From CADEED01 sp039930985 (GTDB taxonomy: Bacteria > Pseudomonadota > Gammaproteobacteria > Steroidobacterales > Steroidobacteraceae): a DNA stretch of 34,148 bases. Each line of letters starts with the position of its first letter. Within the stretch, counting starts at the first letter, position 1. The notes beneath the pieces were generated by a model that saw only the letters and a list, made by a program, of their open reading frames with translations, was not told the origin of the DNA and did not search any database. The position numbers and the translations under genes are program-made. The stretch covers positions 1-34,148 of the forward strand of contig JBDTSV010000093.1 of NCBI GenBank assembly GCA_039930985.1, written 5' to 3'. Of the stretch, positions 32,860 through 34,148 are shown piece by piece.

Positions 32860-33878
32860 ACCCGACGCGCATGTTCGTGGAAGCGGCGGACAGCGCGCGC
32901 GTGGTGGGCGCGCAGTTGCCGCTCAATGCCCCGGTGCTGCGCGAGCTGGGAATGCGGCTGCGTTCGGAGCCGCCGCGCGCGGTGGTCACTTGCGCACGCG
33001 GCAGCTCGGATCATGCGGCTACCTACGCCAAGTACCTCATCGAGTCGCACACCCACGTACTCACTTCCTCGGCGGCACCGTCGGTGAGCTCCATCTACGA
33101 ATCGCGCGCGGATCTCGAGGGGGTGCTGTTCATCGCCATCTCGCAGTCGGGCAAGAGCCCTGATCTGCTCGCGGCCACGCAAAACGCCAGGAGCAGCGGT
33201 GCGCTCACGGTCGCGTTGTGCAACACGCCGGGCTCGCCGCTCATGGAGCTGGTCGAGGTCGCCGTGCCCTTGCATGCCGGACCCGAGACGAGCGTTGCCG
33301 CCACCAAGTCGTACATCGCCTCGCTGGCCTGCATCGCGCAGCTGGTGGCCAACTGGACCGAGGACCGCCGGTTGTTAGCCGTGCTGCCGCAGGTACCGGA
33401 ACTGCTGGCGCGCGCCTGGAGCCGCGACTGGTCGAAGGCGGTCGAAATCCTGCGCGAAGCGGTGAACCTGTTCGTGGTCGCGCGCGGCTATGGCTTGGGG
33501 ATAGCGCAGGAGGCGGCGCTCAAGCTCAAGGAAACCTGCGGTTTGCACGCGGAAGCATTCAGTTCCGCGGAGGTCAAACACGGCCCCATGGCGCTGGTGC
33601 GCGAAGGATTTCCGGTGCTCATGTTCACGCAGCGCGATGACACGCGCGCCGGCATCGAAGATCTTGCGAGCGAATTCGCCGCGCGCGGCGCCCAGGTGCT
33701 GCTCGCGGGCGCGCAAGCGAAGGGCGCGATCTCACTGCCCACCGTCGAGGCGCATCCGGTCATCGAGCCGCTGCTGACCATTCAGTCGTTTTACGCGATG
33801 GCGAACGCGCTGGCGCTGGCGCGCGGACTCGACCCCGACCGACCGCCGCATCTCGACAAAGTGACCGAGACCGTCTGA
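32856..33878 (+). CDS. nagB-II: SIS-domain glucosamine-6-phosphate deaminase (NagB-II type)
   Basis: A 340-residue protein with two SIS sugar-phosphate isomerase domains. It has the same fold as the isomerase half of GlmS but no glutaminase domain. Motifs are TCARGSSDHAATYAKYLIE and AISQSGKSPDLL in the first domain, and ARGYGLGIAQEAALKLKETCGLHAEAFSSAEVKHGP in the second. In nag operons such proteins replace the classic NagB and convert GlcN-6-P to fructose-6-P and ammonia. The GTG start overlaps the nagQ stop as GTGA, and nagA starts inside its stop (TGATG). Confidence 0.88.
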   Translation: MNPTRMFVEAADSARVVGAQLPLNAPVLRELGMRLRSEPPRAVVTCARGSSDHAATYAKYLIESHTHVLTSSAAPSVSSIYESRADLEGVLFIAISQSGKSPDLLAATQNARSSGALTVALCNTPGSPLMELVEVAVPLHAGPETSVAATKSYIASLACIAQLVANWTEDRRLLAVLPQVPELLARAWSRDWSKAVEILREAVNLFVVARGYGLGIAQEAALKLKETCGLHAEAFSSAEVKHGPMALVREGFPVLMFTQRDDTRAGIEDLASEFAARGAQVLLAGAQAKGAISLPTVEAHPVIEPLLTIQSFYAMANALALARGLDPDRPPHLDKVTETV

Positions 33879-34148
33879 TGCTGCTCGCCTTCAGGAACGG
33901 ACGGATCCTCACCGACGCCGGCATCGAGAGCGGCCGTACGCTGCTGGTGCGCAATGAGCGCATCGAAGCCATCGTCGGCGCGCGCGAGGTGGTTGGCGCC
34001 GATCGCATGGTCGATCTCGACGGGCAGTTGCTGGTGCCCGGCTTCATCGACACACAGGTGAATGGCGGTGGCGGTGTGCTGTTCAACGACCACCCTTCCG
34101 TCGAGAGCATCGCCGCGATTGGCGGCGCGCATCGCCGTTTCGGCACCA
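33878..34148 (+). CDS. nagA: N-acetylglucosamine-6-phosphate deacetylase, 5' part
   Basis: The first 90 codons of an amidohydrolase. The N-terminal beta domain (RNGRILTDAGIESGRTLLVR) leads into PGFIDTQVNGGGGVLFND, the NagA version of the first metal/phosphate motif, in which the usual HxH is replaced by QVN. It removes acetate from GlcNAc-6-P, the step before NagB-II. ATG at 33878 overlaps the nagB-II stop by one base (TGATG). The rest lies beyond the right edge. Confidence 0.9.
   Translation, partial: MLLAFRNGRILTDAGIESGRTLLVRNERIEAIVGAREVVGADRMVDLDGQLLVPGFIDTQVNGGGGVLFNDHPSVESIAAIGGAHRRFGT

Noticed and set aside
1..34148. CRISPR arrays, insertion sequences, attachment sites, toxin-antitoxin or phage genes
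   Set aside because: No repeat arrays, transposase, integrase or phage motifs were seen, and the tRNA edge shows no direct repeat within the window.

Overview
The window is a GC-rich (roughly two-thirds G+C by eye), densely coding chromosomal stretch. It looks like a gammaproteobacterium near the Xanthomonadales/Steroidobacterales. The clues are a large TonB-dependent receptor of the Xanthomonas/Caulobacter type, a MetX-like acyltransferase fused to the cysK operon, an EIIA-HPr-EI fusion with NagE, LemA with an M48 protease, a type IV pilin, and PilZ/EAL proteins. I see no insertion sequence, phage, CRISPR array or integron. The assignment to a lineage is inference from family content.

Layout. 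1-1522: the 5' part of tRNA-Tyr at the left edge with its own promoter, then rluB and an overlapping exported SRPBCC gene, all on the minus strand. 1610-3735: cysK and a metX-like gene, probably a cysteine route through O-succinylserine. 3889-4089: a 66-codon unknown ORF with a strong ribosome binding site. 4094-6611: lemA and an M48 membrane protease with a TerB-like C-terminal region (minus), with a good sigma-70-type promoter. 6788-8601: a lone type IV pilin, a secreted EEP-family nuclease and a PilZ protein, closed by a clear terminator. 8668-9966: a degenerate EAL protein (minus), tail to tail with PilZ. 9967-10290: 324 bases without a large gene; it holds a promoter-like TTGACA site and a candidate 32-codon ORF on the minus strand. 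10291-15860: a Tat-exported PL26-like rhamnogalacturonan exolyase and a secreted GH2 glycosidase. 15926-17745: a two-gene ABC transporter. 17700-22239: an RND efflux pump and its lipoprotein adaptor (minus), whose 3' end overlaps the ABC ATPase gene. 22503-34148: an N-acetylglucosamine/chitooligosaccharide regulon.

The last third is the most coherent system. On the minus strand run a TonB-dependent receptor, a wrecked tryptophan-halogenase remnant, a GH20 lipoprotein hexosaminidase, the EIIA-HPr-EI phosphotransferase (nagF) and the NagE permease. Divergently on the plus strand run a GntR/UTRA regulator (NagQ-like), an SIS-type glucosamine-6-phosphate deaminase (nagB-II) and nagA, which runs off the window. 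Together they would import chito-oligosaccharides across the outer membrane, cut them to GlcNAc, phosphorylate GlcNAc during uptake, then deacetylate and deaminate it to fructose-6-phosphate. The shared 180-bp intergenic region carries two copies of a direct-repeat element, ATTGGTA-N4-ATTGG, one facing each way, plus a third half-site. This is a strong candidate operator.

Many gene pairs overlap by GTGA or ATGA (rluB/SRPBCC, cysK/metX, ABC permease/ATPase, nagF/nagE, nagQ/nagB, halogenase remnant/GH20), so translational coupling is a recurring theme. I found no obviously new defence or mobile system. The best leads are the shrunken halogenase that still couples to the hexosaminidase start, the dead second EIIB domain in NagE, the nag operator, the cysK-metX pair, the M48-TerB-like fusion and the two small ORFs.
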